43,255 bases of DNA from contig SUUX01000013.1 of NCBI GenBank assembly GCA_015062305.1, positions 1 to 43,255 on the forward strand. The letters are read 5' to 3'. The translations under genes were made by a program, and so were the position numbers. Below are positions 25,956-34,445 of the stretch, piece after piece; position 1 is the first letter of the stretch; every line of letters starts with the position of its first letter. The notes under the pieces were generated by a model. That model searched no databases and had not been told where the DNA came from. It was given only the letters and a program-made list of their open reading frames with translations. This stretch comes from Alphaproteobacteria bacterium (GTDB lineage Bacteria; Pseudomonadota; Alphaproteobacteria; RF32; CAG-239).

Positions 25956-28187
25956 ATGGCTATAGAAAAAAAAGGAGAAGAATGGGAAGAATATAATAAC
26001 GCCGTCAAATGGATGGCTGTAACGGTTATACTTTCCACGCTAATTACTATCATTTTAGCTTTGGCAGCAATGCCCCTTGGTTATTTGATAGGAACAGGTA
26101 TATCCAAAGAAAGTCTTGCCGATGTCTCCAGATTTTTCGATTTAGTCTTATCAAAACCAGGATATCTTTATTCCAGATACTGGAACTGGTTCAAACAACT
26201 CTTAAACTATCATGGAGACTTTTCTTTTAGTCTTTGGATTCCTATTCTTCCTTTCATTAGCTTCCCAGGAGGTCTAATTTTTGGTATCATAACCAATCCT
26301 TATCGTTTCCAGTCAAATATTCATGGTTCTGCACGTCTTGCCACAGAAAAAGATATCAAAAAAATGGAGCTTCTAGGTTTTGACGGTTTCTGCCAAGTAA
26401 TAGGCAAATTCAATGGCAAGCTTATTTTATTAAAAGAAACTCTTTCTACCCTATGTTGCGCACCTCCGGGAACAGGTAAAACAGCAGGCGTTGTGGTGCC
26501 AACAATCTTTAATTCTCCTACTCTTAGCATCATTGTAAATGACCCCAAACCAGAGCTTTGTTACCAAACATCTGGCGCCAGAGCTAAAGTAGGCCCTGTT
26601 TTCACCATAAATTGGGGTATGGAAGACAATCCGGCAGAAGGTATTTATTATCCTAGTTGGAATCCTCTCTCCCCCGGAGCCGTACCAGCACCAGGCCCTG
26701 GAAGAGATATGTATGTCGATTCTATGTGCAAAGTTTTGGTAGAAGACCCCAAAGGAGGAGCAGATCCCCACTGGTCAACCACCGGTCGTGCAGCCCTCAC
26801 AGGTTTCATACATTTTATTGTATCAAAATGCGAAAAAGCGCGTGCCAATGACTACTTCATTGGAAGAGTATACGAGGGTACTTTAGACGAAGAAGATAAA
26901 AAAGTTCTTGAAGGATATTATCTTGAAATGAATGATCCCATGGCAGCCAGGGCTCTCCAAAATCTGCGCCAAGGAACTCTTAATATAGACAACTATTTAC
27001 CTATCGGAACATGGGCTCTTCTCCCTGAAAAATGGATTGGAAGAGAGTCTTGTATTGCTATGATTTTGGAATGGATTACAGAAGCGCAAATTAAGCAATC
27101 ACAAGACATCAAGCGCCGCATGGACGAAGGCGACCAAATGGCAGCAATGGCTGACCCCATGAGAGATCTATTAGAAGAAGCCATAGAAGAAGCACTCAAA
27201 TTTGGCTATGCACAGCGTTGTATTGTTGAACTTAGCCAACTCAGTTCAATGCCCGACAAAGAACGTGGTTCTGTTATGTCAACAGCCTTTGCTGGTATTG
27301 GCATATTCAAAAACTCTGCTGTTGTTGCTCGCACCAGTTTCAGCGATTTATCATTCAAAGATTTAAGAGGTCTCAAAGACCCTATTACCGGAGAGTTTAA
27401 GCCTATTTCTGTTTATTTGTCCGTAAACCAAGTAGATGCTCGAGCTTTAAGCGTAATTTCTGGAACATTTATTGACCTAATGTCATCATACCTAATAGCC
27501 AATCCTCCAAAATTCAAAAACCCAACAGATGGTGTTATGGGACCTTTTTCTTGTTTATTCGTCCTTGATGAATTTCCAACCATGCCCAAACTAAGAGCTG
27601 TAATTGATGGTCCGGCAGTAGGACGTGGTCAAAAAGTATCATACCTCCTTATCGGACAAGACTTGGGTCAAATTTCCGGTAAATACGGTAAAGATGACCT
27701 AGAAACAGTTATTTCAACCACTGCTTGTAAAGTTATTCTTTCTCAAAATAACGAACAAACAGCTCAAAGATTTTCCAAAATGATAGGAAACAAAACAGTC
27801 CAAACAACTTCGTTCTCCAAAAACGAGGGAGGCTTTAGCAAAGGAACCAATCCTTTTGCAAAAAATGTAAACTATCAATTGCAAGGTGTTTCCGTTATTT
27901 CAACGACTCAACTATTAAGCTTGCCTATGCTCAAACAAGTTGTACTAATGCAAAGTTATATCGACAGGCCTATCATGGCTGATTCTCCTCGTTGGTATTT
28001 GGACAAGAAAATGAAAGCTTTAAGAAACCTTCCCCCTGCACCCAATGTTCCAGATTGGATTGTTGCTCAAAGAGAAGATATTAACGATGATATGCTTGCC
28101 AAACTTGGTATAGACTTTGATCCAAACGAAGAATTTGATGATTCTGAATTTGAAGAAGAGTTAGAAGAAGAGCAAACAGAAAACTAA
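25956..28187 (+). CDS. Type IV secretion coupling ATPase, VirD4/TraG family
   Basis: Coupling proteins collect substrates and hand them to the type IV secretion channel at the inner membrane. The 743-residue protein has two N-terminal membrane segments (about 22-47 and 92-112), then HGSARLATEKDI, the start of the VirD4 core. Walker A is APPGTGKTAGVVVPT (about 169-183), followed by NDPKPE, and Walker B is LFVLDEFPTMPKL (Asp538-Glu539), followed by GRGQKVSYLLIGQDLGQI. The C-terminus is acidic (EFEEELEEEQTEN), as in substrate-binding tails. AGAGGATT precedes the ATG. No VirB genes are in the window, so the channel must be elsewhere. Next to it lies a predicted nuclease toxin with immunity protein, which suggests protein export and not only DNA transfer. 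Confidence 0.94.
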   Translation: MAIEKKGEEWEEYNNAVKWMAVTVILSTLITIILALAAMPLGYLIGTGISKESLADVSRFFDLVLSKPGYLYSRYWNWFKQLLNYHGDFSFSLWIPILPFISFPGGLIFGIITNPYRFQSNIHGSARLATEKDIKKMELLGFDGFCQVIGKFNGKLILLKETLSTLCCAPPGTGKTAGVVVPTIFNSPTLSIIVNDPKPELCYQTSGARAKVGPVFTINWGMEDNPAEGIYYPSWNPLSPGAVPAPGPGRDMYVDSMCKVLVEDPKGGADPHWSTTGRAALTGFIHFIVSKCEKARANDYFIGRVYEGTLDEEDKKVLEGYYLEMNDPMAARALQNLRQGTLNIDNYLPIGTWALLPEKWIGRESCIAMILEWITEAQIKQSQDIKRRMDEGDQMAAMADPMRDLLEEAIEEALKFGYAQRCIVELSQLSSMPDKERGSVMSTAFAGIGIFKNSAVVARTSFSDLSFKDLRGLKDPITGEFKPISVYLSVNQVDARALSVISGTFIDLMSSYLIANPPKFKNPTDGVMGPFSCLFVLDEFPTMPKLRAVIDGPAVGRGQKVSYLLIGQDLGQISGKYGKDDLETVISTTACKVILSQNNEQTAQRFSKMIGNKTVQTTSFSKNEGGFSKGTNPFAKNVNYQLQGVSVISTTQLLSLPMLKQVVLMQSYIDRPIMADSPRWYLDKKMKALRNLPPAPNVPDWIVAQREDINDDMLAKLGIDFDPNEEFDDSEFEEELEEEQTEN

Positions 28188-28198
28188 CGGATTCTTTT

Positions 28199-28753
28199 AT
28201 GTGGGAATGGTCAAAAACAAAAACCAACAACAACCTACTCCTGAAAAATAAACTTTCAGAAAATTTGCCATCTTCTCAAAATGAACAAAGCAACATAAGT
28301 TCTCCTATTTCTGAGCCAGAAAAAATGCTTGCTTTTCTTCAATCAGAAGCCTCCAAAATGGGACTTAAAAACATTGAATTCAAAAAATGTTCATACCACC
28401 CCCAAACATGGGCCGATATGGAAAAAGACTTCAAAGAATACCAGCGCATTCGAAAAAGCTTCCTAAAACTAATTGGCTACTCAAAAACCGCCGAATGCAA
28501 AAAAATAGGCTTCGATTCTGAAGATATAGAGCTATTAAAAAACAAAAAATCCCCCGAAAACTACAACACTCACTTGAAAATACCTACAGACTTTGGGGGA
28601 AAGATAAACTTTGACAATCTATCCTTAATAAAAAGCCACCCTTGCCACGACCAAATACATAAACTCATAGACATACAACTGGGCAGTGGTTTTCTACAAA
28701 CATACAAAATTATATATATACCATGGTTTGAAGGAAACATATACTATGAATGA
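28199..28753 (+). CDS. Predicted HNH-type nuclease toxin
   Basis: The 184-residue protein has a polar N-terminus (1-55) and a C-terminal half that fits the HNH/ENDO VII toxin pattern: NTHLKIP (His125), GG at 133-134, FDNLSLIKS (Asn140), and HPCHDQIH (His150, His154). A preceding YSKTAECKKIGFDSEDIELLK helix pair is also typical of polymorphic-toxin nuclease domains. One histidine of the usual HH pair is Leu, so activity needs testing. It starts 11 bases after the coupling ATPase gene and overlaps the downstream SUKH-like gene by eight bases. No signal peptide is present, as expected for a type IV substrate. Toxin and target assignment is inference from motifs and neighbours. Confidence 0.68.
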   Translation: MWEWSKTKTNNNLLLKNKLSENLPSSQNEQSNISSPISEPEKMLAFLQSEASKMGLKNIEFKKCSYHPQTWADMEKDFKEYQRIRKSFLKLIGYSKTAECKKIGFDSEDIELLKNKKSPENYNTHLKIPTDFGGKINFDNLSLIKSHPCHDQIHKLIDIQLGSGFLQTYKIIYIPWFEGNIYYE

Positions 28754-29195
28754 GCTATTACAACAAGCCTCAAACACCCCTGGTTGCATCGTTTTTTCTG
28801 GCGCCACAGAAGAAGATTTGCAAAAAACCAATCAACTACTCTGTCAAAACTCTTTTGCCTCTCTACCAGAAGAATATGTGTCTTTTTTGTGCTTATCAGA
28901 TGGTTTAAGTTATGATGGACTAGAATTGTTTGGAACCAAACAGCATTCCAGACCACAAAAAAACTATATTTTTGATAACATCGCAAGCATAAACCAATCT
29001 TTCATAGAATTTGATTTCTTTGTCAATAAGATCATAATAGGACGTATGTCAGAATATCTAATTGTATACAACAAAACAGACAAAAAATACACCATCATCG
29101 ACCGTGTAAATCTGTGGACTCAGACAGAATTCTCTACTTTCGTAGAATTACTGGAAAATCTACTATATTTATGCAACATCAAAAATATAATCTAG
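28746..29195 (+). CDS. SUKH-superfamily (SMI1/KNR4, YrhA-like) probable immunity protein
   Basis: Starting at the ATG at 28746, the 149-residue protein begins MNELLQQASNTPGC and shows the SUKH core: ATEEDLQKTNQLL helix, then SLPEEYVSFLCLSDGLSYDG and LELFGT, later strands, and a C-terminal helix. SUKH proteins are known immunity partners of secreted nuclease toxins. The start codon lies inside the end of the predicted nuclease gene (ATGAATGA), so production is coupled to the toxin. GGAAAC precedes it. The longer frame from 28686 would be read out of the toxin gene in another frame and is rejected. Specific match to the YrhA type is from memory. Confidence 0.72.
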   Translation: MNELLQQASNTPGCIVFSGATEEDLQKTNQLLCQNSFASLPEEYVSFLCLSDGLSYDGLELFGTKQHSRPQKNYIFDNIASINQSFIEFDFFVNKIIIGRMSEYLIVYNKTDKKYTIIDRVNLWTQTEFSTFVELLENLLYLCNIKNII

Positions 29196-29374
29196 AGCTC
29201 AACTTTCTGTTGAGCTTTTTCAATTTCCTGCAAATCTTCTTCGTCCATTTCAACGGCTTCAAAACTATATTTTTCATTAAACCAATTGCCCAAGTCAATA
29301 TCTGCACATCTTTTGCTGCAAAATGGCCTATATTTCTTATCTTCAAATTCTTTTTTACAAATTGGACACCTCAT
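29192..29374 (-). CDS. yacG: DNA gyrase inhibitor YacG (zinc-binding)
   Basis: This 60-residue protein has CPICKKEF at the N-terminus and PFCSKRCADIDLGNWF, the four-cysteine zinc site and signature of YacG, which binds GyrB and inhibits gyrase in E. coli. An acidic C-terminal helix follows. The start at 29374 overlaps the stop of the RNase gene as ATGA, so it is coupled to it; the earlier TTG-type start is rejected. The maf-rng-yacG order is common in alphaproteobacteria. Confidence 0.92.
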   Translation of the reverse strand: MRCPICKKEFEDKKYRPFCSKRCADIDLGNWFNEKYSFEAVEMDEEDLQEIEKAQQKVEL

Positions 29375-30525
29375 TTTTCCACTCTTCCGCAACCTTTACA
29401 TGTTGGACATTCTTCACTAAAAATATCTAACAAGCTTGGACGTCTTCTAACTCTGGACACTTCTACTAAACCAGCTTTACTCAAACCTAAAACTGTACTT
29501 TTTACAAAGTCTTTACGTAAGCTGTAGCTCAAAGTATCAATAGCACTTCTCAAATATTTATATTCAGAAGACCCTGCAAAATCTACAACAATTCTTCCAG
29601 ACAAATTTCTTAAAATAATTTGCCTTCCTATTTCTTCTGCTGCCTCATTATTCAAACGACCTAGACTTCCTAGTCCGTCATCGTCACCGCTATCTACATC
29701 TATGGCAACACATGCTCTTGTTTCTTCTATACTTATTCTGCCACCGTTCTTTAATTTTATTTCCTTTTGCAAAGCTTCTGTGATGGCTTCTTCTATTCCA
29801 TATTTTTCAAAAGGACTAGCACAATATTCAACATCAAAATCATCTTTAAGAGCTTCTTCCAAATTATGATCATTAACTACAATTTTTTGCAAAAACTTAG
29901 CATTTCTGGATATATTATCAGCCAAAACAGTGTTTTTTTCAAACAAAACTGCCGGAGCTTTTGCCGTTTTTGCTTTTTGACGAACATCATCAAACTGACT
30001 ACGCAGTATTTCCATTTCTTCTACAATATCTTCAGCATCAACCATTGCAGCAGATGTTCTAACAATCCACCCTTCTTGTCCTGTTGTGTTTTCATTAACC
30101 AGAGCTCTTAGCTCCTCTGCTTTTAATTTATCAACAATCTTCGTTGAAACATCTATATGCATTTTATAAGGACAATATACCAAATTTCTTCCAACAAACT
30201 GCAAAGATCTCACAAGTTTAGCCCCTTTTTCAGCTCTTTGTTCTTGAGAAACTTGAACTACAACCTCTTGCCCCTCATTAGCAACCAATTCATCTCTACC
30301 ATGTTCTTCAGCATTAATAAAAGCCTCTTTAGTATCACCTATATTCACAAAATACCCTACTTTTCCATTTGCCAGCTCCAACTTTTTGGTCACTCTTCCC
30401 AAAAACACACTGCCTTCAGAAGCTTTTGTCAAATCCACAATTTCCAAGATATCCAATCGACCGTCATGCAATCCTGCTAATCTAATTTCATTATTCTTTT
30501 TTTCATAAATTAATGTATCTACCAT
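29371..30525 (-). CDS. rng: Ribonuclease E/G family endoribonuclease (RNase G-like)
   Basis: The 384-residue enzyme is of RNase G length and lacks the C-terminal scaffold of RNase E. It has an S1-like domain (about 35-100, GSVFLGRVTKKLELANGKVGYFVNIG), then the 5'-sensor region, and the catalytic DNase I-like part with ACVAIDVDSGD (metal-binding Asp residues) and IILRNLSGRIVVDFAG. The C-terminus holds CPTCKGCGRV, the zinc-link that joins subunits. N-terminal MVDTLIYEKKNNEIRLAGLHDG lacks nothing obvious. It lies between maf and yacG, 12 bases after maf. Confidence 0.9.
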   Translation of the reverse strand: MVDTLIYEKKNNEIRLAGLHDGRLDILEIVDLTKASEGSVFLGRVTKKLELANGKVGYFVNIGDTKEAFINAEEHGRDELVANEGQEVVVQVSQEQRAEKGAKLVRSLQFVGRNLVYCPYKMHIDVSTKIVDKLKAEELRALVNENTTGQEGWIVRTSAAMVDAEDIVEEMEILRSQFDDVRQKAKTAKAPAVLFEKNTVLADNISRNAKFLQKIVVNDHNLEEALKDDFDVEYCASPFEKYGIEEAITEALQKEIKLKNGGRISIEETRACVAIDVDSGDDDGLGSLGRLNNEAAEEIGRQIILRNLSGRIVVDFAGSSEYKYLRSAIDTLSYSLRKDFVKSTVLGLSKAGLVEVSRVRRRPSLLDIFSEECPTCKGCGRVEK

Positions 30526-30537
30526 TTTTTTCTCCTT

Positions 30538-31104
30538 TTATCTAATTCCAGCTCCGTTCAAAAGATTTCTCGCTTCAAACAATGGCAAGCCGACAACCCC
30601 AGAATAAGAGCCTATAATTTTTCGAACATATCCAGCCAAACACCCTTCTATTTTATATCCAGCACAACCAATCCACTCTTTTTTAGAAACATAATCTATT
30701 ATTTCTTTATCAGAAAGTTTTTTCATTAAAATTTTGGTTGTATTTAATCTAACAGAACTCTTTCCTTGTTCATTTATTACACATACAGCGCTCAAAACTT
30801 TATGCGATTTACCTGATAATTTTTTCATAACTTTTATCTGTTCTTCGTCATTTTTAGATTTTTGTATAATATCAGAACCGACCACGATTATTGTGTCACT
30901 ACCCAAAACAACTCTTCCTCTATACTTATCCGCCACAAATCTTGCTTTTTCTATAGCCATTCTTTTAACATATGCTGATGGTTTCTCACCTTTTTTTGGC
31001 GTTTCATCAATATTTGCCGGTTCAATAATATCTGGAATCAAACCTATCTGCTCCAATAAAGCCTTTCTCTGCGGAGAAGCTGATGCTAAAATAAAACTAC
31101 TCAT
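30538..31104 (-). CDS. maf: Maf-like nucleoside triphosphate pyrophosphatase
   Basis: Maf enzymes hydrolyse non-canonical or excess nucleotides to monophosphates. The 188-residue protein begins LASASPQRKALLEQIG, the phosphate-binding signature, followed by DETP, KARFVADKYRG, VLGSDTIIVV, and the KEWIGCAGYKIEG block. In this copy the usual GKAG-type segment is present as CAGYKIEGCLAGYV, including an acidic residue. Length is normal. The gene is the first of a maf-rng-yacG operon. Confidence 0.92.
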   Translation of the reverse strand: MSSFILASASPQRKALLEQIGLIPDIIEPANIDETPKKGEKPSAYVKRMAIEKARFVADKYRGRVVLGSDTIIVVGSDIIQKSKNDEEQIKVMKKLSGKSHKVLSAVCVINEQGKSSVRLNTTKILMKKLSDKEIIDYVSKKEWIGCAGYKIEGCLAGYVRKIIGSYSGVVGLPLFEARNLLNGAGIR

Positions 31105-31122
31105 AAAAAATCCATTCCTAAA

Positions 31123-31163
31123 AACAAAAACGCTCTTAGATAATATCTAAAAGCGTTTTTGTT
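31123..31163 (-). terminator. Intrinsic terminator after dksA
   Basis: AACAAAAACGCT (31123-31134) pairs with AGCGTTTTTGTT (31152-31163), and an inner TTAGATAATATCTAA adds to the stem. It separates dksA from maf, both on the minus strand. Confidence 0.82.
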
Positions 31164-31178
31164 ATCAATCTTTTTATT

Positions 31179-31607
31179 TTATTTTACATCATCATCATAC
31201 GTTTTTTCCATTCTTTCGTGGCGTTCCTGTGCTTCTATAGAAAGAGTAGCAACAGGTCTCACCTCTAATCTTTCTATTCCTATCGGATCTCCGGTCTCTT
31301 CACAATAACCATAAACTCCATCTTCTATTCTTTTTATTGCTTCATCAATCTTTGAGATTAACTTTCTGGCTCTATCTCTGGTACGCAATTCCAAAGCTTT
31401 GTCTGCTTCCAAAGATGCTCTATCAATATCATCTGGGCGATTCAAACCGCCTTCTCGCAAATCATTAAGAGTATCCGTAGACTGCCCAATAAGAGACTTC
31501 TTCCATGTAAGCAACTTCTGACGAAAGTATTCCAACTGCATTTCACACATATATTCTTCATTTGCAGAAGGTTTATAATCCGGTGGAAGAATAACCGTAG
31601 CACTCAT
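31179..31607 (-). CDS. dksA: RNA polymerase-binding transcription factor DksA
   Basis: DksA binds the secondary channel of RNA polymerase and works with ppGpp on rRNA and stress promoters. The 142-residue protein has the long coiled coil with the tip residues DRASLEADKALELRTRDR, and the C-terminal YGYCEETGDPIGIERLEVRPVA block. Only one cysteine of the four-cysteine zinc site remains, as in other alphaproteobacterial homologs, so it should fold without zinc. It stands between the fliX-like gene and maf with its own terminator. The start ATG at 31607 has a weak AGGAG site (TTAGGAGTTTTAAA). Confidence 0.94.
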   Translation of the reverse strand: MSATVILPPDYKPSANEEYMCEMQLEYFRQKLLTWKKSLIGQSTDTLNDLREGGLNRPDDIDRASLEADKALELRTRDRARKLISKIDEAIKRIEDGVYGYCEETGDPIGIERLEVRPVATLSIEAQERHERMEKTYDDDVK

Positions 31608-31702
31608 TTTAAAACTCCTAAATAGTTAAAATCTTATCCTCTTTGCAGGTAAAATATAAAAACATTAAAAAAAATCAAGTATTTTTCGCAAATTATCACA
31701 TT

Positions 31703-32131
31703 TTAGAGTTCTCTTGTAAGCTTTGCTAGCTCAACCTCCACTCTTAACTCTATTTCAGCAATAATCTCCTGTAATCTTGCATCGCCAGATTCTACCTGAT
31801 GTTCTTTCACAAATCTGGATATTTCTATCAATTTATCTTTTGATACATAACCATCTAATAAAGCATCTCTAATTTCTTCTAATTTTTCAATTAAAACAAA
31901 ACCTCTTTTTACTTGTTTTTTTCTTATTTCTCTTTCTTCTTCATCATTTATCATCTGTGTTGCAAAAATAGCATCCGTCACAGATATCCCAGATGTTCCA
32001 CCAACTTGCTGAGGTTTTGAGCCGATTGTTTGATTCAAATAAGCAGAAAAACTCTCTCCTCCGGAAGTTTTTTTTATTCCTTTACCTCCAGAAAGTTCGT
32101 TTGTTTTGTTTACATCATTAATTTTTATCAA
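31703..32131 (-). CDS. fliX: FliX-like flagellar assembly regulator
   Basis: The 142-residue protein shows the FliX layout: polar, Gly-rich start (GGKGIKKTSGGESFSAYL), a short conserved segment SVTDAIFATQMI, then KRGFVLIEKLEEIRDALLDG and the C-terminal EIIAEIELRVEVELAKL, which matches the family end. FliX is known in Caulobacter to work with FlbD in class II flagellar gene control. The neighbour dksA fits alphaproteobacterial gene order, but flgI and flgH are not beside it here, so a motility role is uncertain. Confidence 0.75.
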   Translation of the reverse strand: MIKINDVNKTNELSGGKGIKKTSGGESFSAYLNQTIGSKPQQVGGTSGISVTDAIFATQMINDEEEREIRKKQVKRGFVLIEKLEEIRDALLDGYVSKDKLIEISRFVKEHQVESGDARLQEIIAEIELRVEVELAKLTREL

Positions 32132-32140
32132 AATTATCTC

Positions 32141-32710
32141 CTACTTAAAAGTCCATGTAATCACATTATCATCACTTTTATTACAGCTTGAAAAGGCCTT
32201 TGCAACAGTCATTGGAAGAGCATTTGCAGCGCCAACAGCAACCCCTCTAACGGGCAGTACAAAAGTAGAATTATTCACTTTTATTCTAAACAAATCTGTC
32301 GTTTCTTTCGATTCCCAATTTATTTGTGCTAAATTTGTGCATGTTCTTTTGGTTAGAGAATTAAATGTAACATCATAATATTCATCATCCCCACCATAAT
32401 CAGAAACACTTATGGTAACTATCCCCCCTTGTCTGTGTCTTATCTCATTTCCAATCTTCATTTGAGAAGGAATAAGTTGCTCTGATGCAAACTGAGCAGC
32501 TGTTTTTCCATTCAACCCTGTATAATTTCCTTCCAACCTATATCTTGCAGATATATTTTTTTGTATTTCCTGAATTTCATTCACAACCATATTCAACTTA
32601 AAGGCACCAAACATACCACCAATCAACTTTATAACACCGATTCCCAACACTGTAACAACAGACAGTGCGGCAAGAGTTTCAAGCATTGTATTTCCTTTTT
32701 GGTTTATCAT
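32141..32710 (-). CDS. Type IV pilin-like protein (PilS type)
   Basis: This 189-residue protein carries a class IV prepilin start: MINQKG, cut after Gly, then NTMLETLAALSVVTVLGIGVIKLIGG with the key Glu at +5 and a long hydrophobic helix. The globular part has two cysteines, TKRTC near residue 124 and FSSCN near 175, that could pair to form the C-terminal loop seen in PilS-type major pilins. No assembly ATPase or peptidase is nearby. The stop is only nine bases before the fliX-like start codon, so the two may be co-transcribed. Confidence 0.78.
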   Translation of the reverse strand: MINQKGNTMLETLAALSVVTVLGIGVIKLIGGMFGAFKLNMVVNEIQEIQKNISARYRLEGNYTGLNGKTAAQFASEQLIPSQMKIGNEIRHRQGGIVTISVSDYGGDDEYYDVTFNSLTKRTCTNLAQINWESKETTDLFRIKVNNSTFVLPVRGVAVGAANALPMTVAKAFSSCNKSDDNVITWTFK

Positions 32711-32884
32711 TTAAGCTCCTCCAAAACCAATATCTACACTCTAACATTAAAAAACGCACTAAACAATCATTTTTATATAACAATTTTCTTTATTTTTTTT
32801 TATTTATAAACTATAGTACTAATCGATACAAACATTTTACTAGTAATGTTTGCTAAAATTGTAACTTTATAAAGGAATGATTTA

Positions 32885-33421
32885 ATGAAGAATACTATCG
32901 CATTGTTAGCCGCTGTTTCTGCTTTTGCATTCACAGCAGGTGCCAACGCTGCTGACTATACACCTTATGTTGCAGCTGATTATACTTATACAGATTTCCA
33001 AAACAAAGCCGAAGTTAATGGTGGAAAAGTTGCTTTAGGCACAGAATACAACAAATATTTTGGTACAGAAGTTTTCTTCCAATACACCGGATCTGACCGT
33101 GTTCACTCTTCTGAAGGCACACATGAATATGCTATGCGTTCTTATGGTTTGGATGCTTATGGTTACTTGCCTCTTGGTTGCGATCAAGTATTCTCTTTGG
33201 TTGGTACAGCAGGTGTTGCTAATATCGATGTTAAATACAAAACTCCAAATAAATATCGTGATACCGAAAATGGCCTTGGCTACCGTGTAGGAGCTGGTGT
33301 TGAATATGATATTGATAGCAACGTTTCTGTTCGTGCTTTATATCGCTACACATTCACAGACAAAGTTAATACATTAGATCACATCAACGAATATTCTGTT
33401 GGTGTTAAATACGCTTTCTAA
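32885..33421 (+). CDS. Small outer-membrane beta-barrel protein
   Basis: The 178-residue protein has a classic signal peptide (MKNTIALLAAVSAFAFTAGANA, cleaved after ANA) and alternating beta strands ending in SVGVKYAF, with the aromatic terminal residue recognised by the Bam machinery. Size fits an eight-stranded OmpA/OmpX-like barrel (beta-barrel family PF13505-type). AAAGGAATG precedes the ATG and a strong terminator follows, so it is monocistronic and probably well expressed; its codon choice (GCT, GGT, AAC) also differs from the neighbours in the way of highly expressed genes. Ligand or role unknown. Confidence 0.88.
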   Translation: MKNTIALLAAVSAFAFTAGANAADYTPYVAADYTYTDFQNKAEVNGGKVALGTEYNKYFGTEVFFQYTGSDRVHSSEGTHEYAMRSYGLDAYGYLPLGCDQVFSLVGTAGVANIDVKYKTPNKYRDTENGLGYRVGAGVEYDIDSNVSVRALYRYTFTDKVNTLDHINEYSVGVKYAF

Positions 33422-33434
33422 TTTGACTTTTTAT

Positions 33435-33466
33435 AAAAAGGAAGGATTTTTCCTTCCTTTTTTTTT
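33435..33466 (+). terminator. Intrinsic terminator of the outer-membrane barrel gene
   Basis: AAAGGAAGGA and TCCTTCCTTT form the stem around a short T loop, followed by nine T. It starts 14 bases after the stop codon. Confidence 0.88.
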
Positions 33467-33538
33467 ACAAAAAATATAGAAAAAAATATAAATACGTTTT
33501 ATATTAGCGGTGTAAAACATTAAACTAAAGGTAATATC

Positions 33539-34012
33539 ATGAAAAAAACTATTTTTGCTCTTCTTTTTATTTCCATTCTGGCAGCGTGTTCAAAAGCTCC
33601 TGAACAAACCAATCAGCAATCTGCGACTATAAACACGCCTGTAGATACAGAAACAGTGTTTTCTTTTGACATAAACACCATAGAAGAAGGATGCTCTAGC
33701 GACAGTCAAATGATTTGCGCCATAAACGTCAGTATAAAATGCACCATAAACCCAGAGTTTTCAGAATGCACAGAAAACAAAGCTTTTATGCCAAATTTCA
33801 TCTTTATGCAAGATGAAAGCCTAAAAAGACCAACTTCACAAACATACAAAATAACAAAATTAAAACCTTTATCTGATGGTACAGTAGAGGTACACACTCA
33901 AAGCACATGCAATGGCAACTGGTTTGGTCTTTGCAACGGCAATATAATATATGTAATGGACTACCAAAACAATCATTGGATGGTAAAAGATTTGTATGCT
34001 ATAGAAGATTAA
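33539..34012 (+). CDS. Hypothetical lipoprotein
   Basis: This 157-residue protein has a lipoprotein signal (MKKTIFALLFISILAAC, lipobox LAAC, Cys17), so it should be lipid-anchored in the envelope. The mature part has six further cysteines (for example CSSDSQMICAINVSIKC and CNGNWFGLCNG), probably in disulfides. No family is recognised. Its 3' end overlaps that of the convergent gene at 34009 by four bases. TAAAGGTAA precedes the ATG. Confidence 0.8.
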   Translation: MKKTIFALLFISILAACSKAPEQTNQQSATINTPVDTETVFSFDINTIEEGCSSDSQMICAINVSIKCTINPEFSECTENKAFMPNFIFMQDESLKRPTSQTYKITKLKPLSDGTVEVHTQSTCNGNWFGLCNGNIIYVMDYQNNHWMVKDLYAIED

Positions 34013-34395
34013 TAAGAAGCCAAACTCTCATCTAAAACCCTATAAAAACCTTGAGATACTTCATCATTTTTATGGGGTTTTTCTTTAACCTCAAACAAAT
34101 CATCAGAATTCATTTTTGCCAAATCTTCATCTAATTGCCTATTTTCGGGAATATGCCCTTTTTCATCCTTATTATTTATATCTTTTTCATATTGATTAAA
34201 ATTTACTCTAAAATCACTTTCTTTTATAAAATTTTTTGGCAAAGGTGGTAATTTTTCTTGTTGATGAAATTTATCTTTAGCAGGAATAAAAAAATCTGGT
34301 TCCACGTATTTTCTGACATATTTACTATGTACAGAAAAAGAAACTCCAACACAAAAGGCTATTAACAAACAAATAAATACTATTTTTTTAACCAT
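34009..34395 (-). CDS. Hypothetical membrane-anchored or secreted protein
   Basis: The predicted 128-residue protein starts MVKKIVFICLLIAFCVGVSFSV, a hydrophobic signal or anchor. The rest is charged and Pro/Lys-rich with no membrane segments and few large hydrophobic stretches, probably periplasmic and partly disordered. I prefer the ATG at 34395 (GAG eight bases upstream) to two earlier in-frame starts that would add a short extension. No family is recognised. It is divergent from the HEQTH-motif gene and convergent with the lipoprotein gene. Confidence 0.65.
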   Translation of the reverse strand: MVKKIVFICLLIAFCVGVSFSVHSKYVRKYVEPDFFIPAKDKFHQQEKLPPLPKNFIKESDFRVNFNQYEKDINNKDEKGHIPENRQLDEDLAKMNSDDLFEVKEKPHKNDEVSQGFYRVLDESLASY

Positions 34396-34445
34396 ATCAA
34401 TTCTCATCAACCATAATTTAACCAATGTGTTATATCATAAAATAC

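Noticed and set aside
28686..28745. Longer N-terminus for the SUKH-like protein
   Set aside because: It would add 20 residues read out of frame from the end of the nuclease gene; the ATG at 28746 has its own ribosome site and begins the conserved part.
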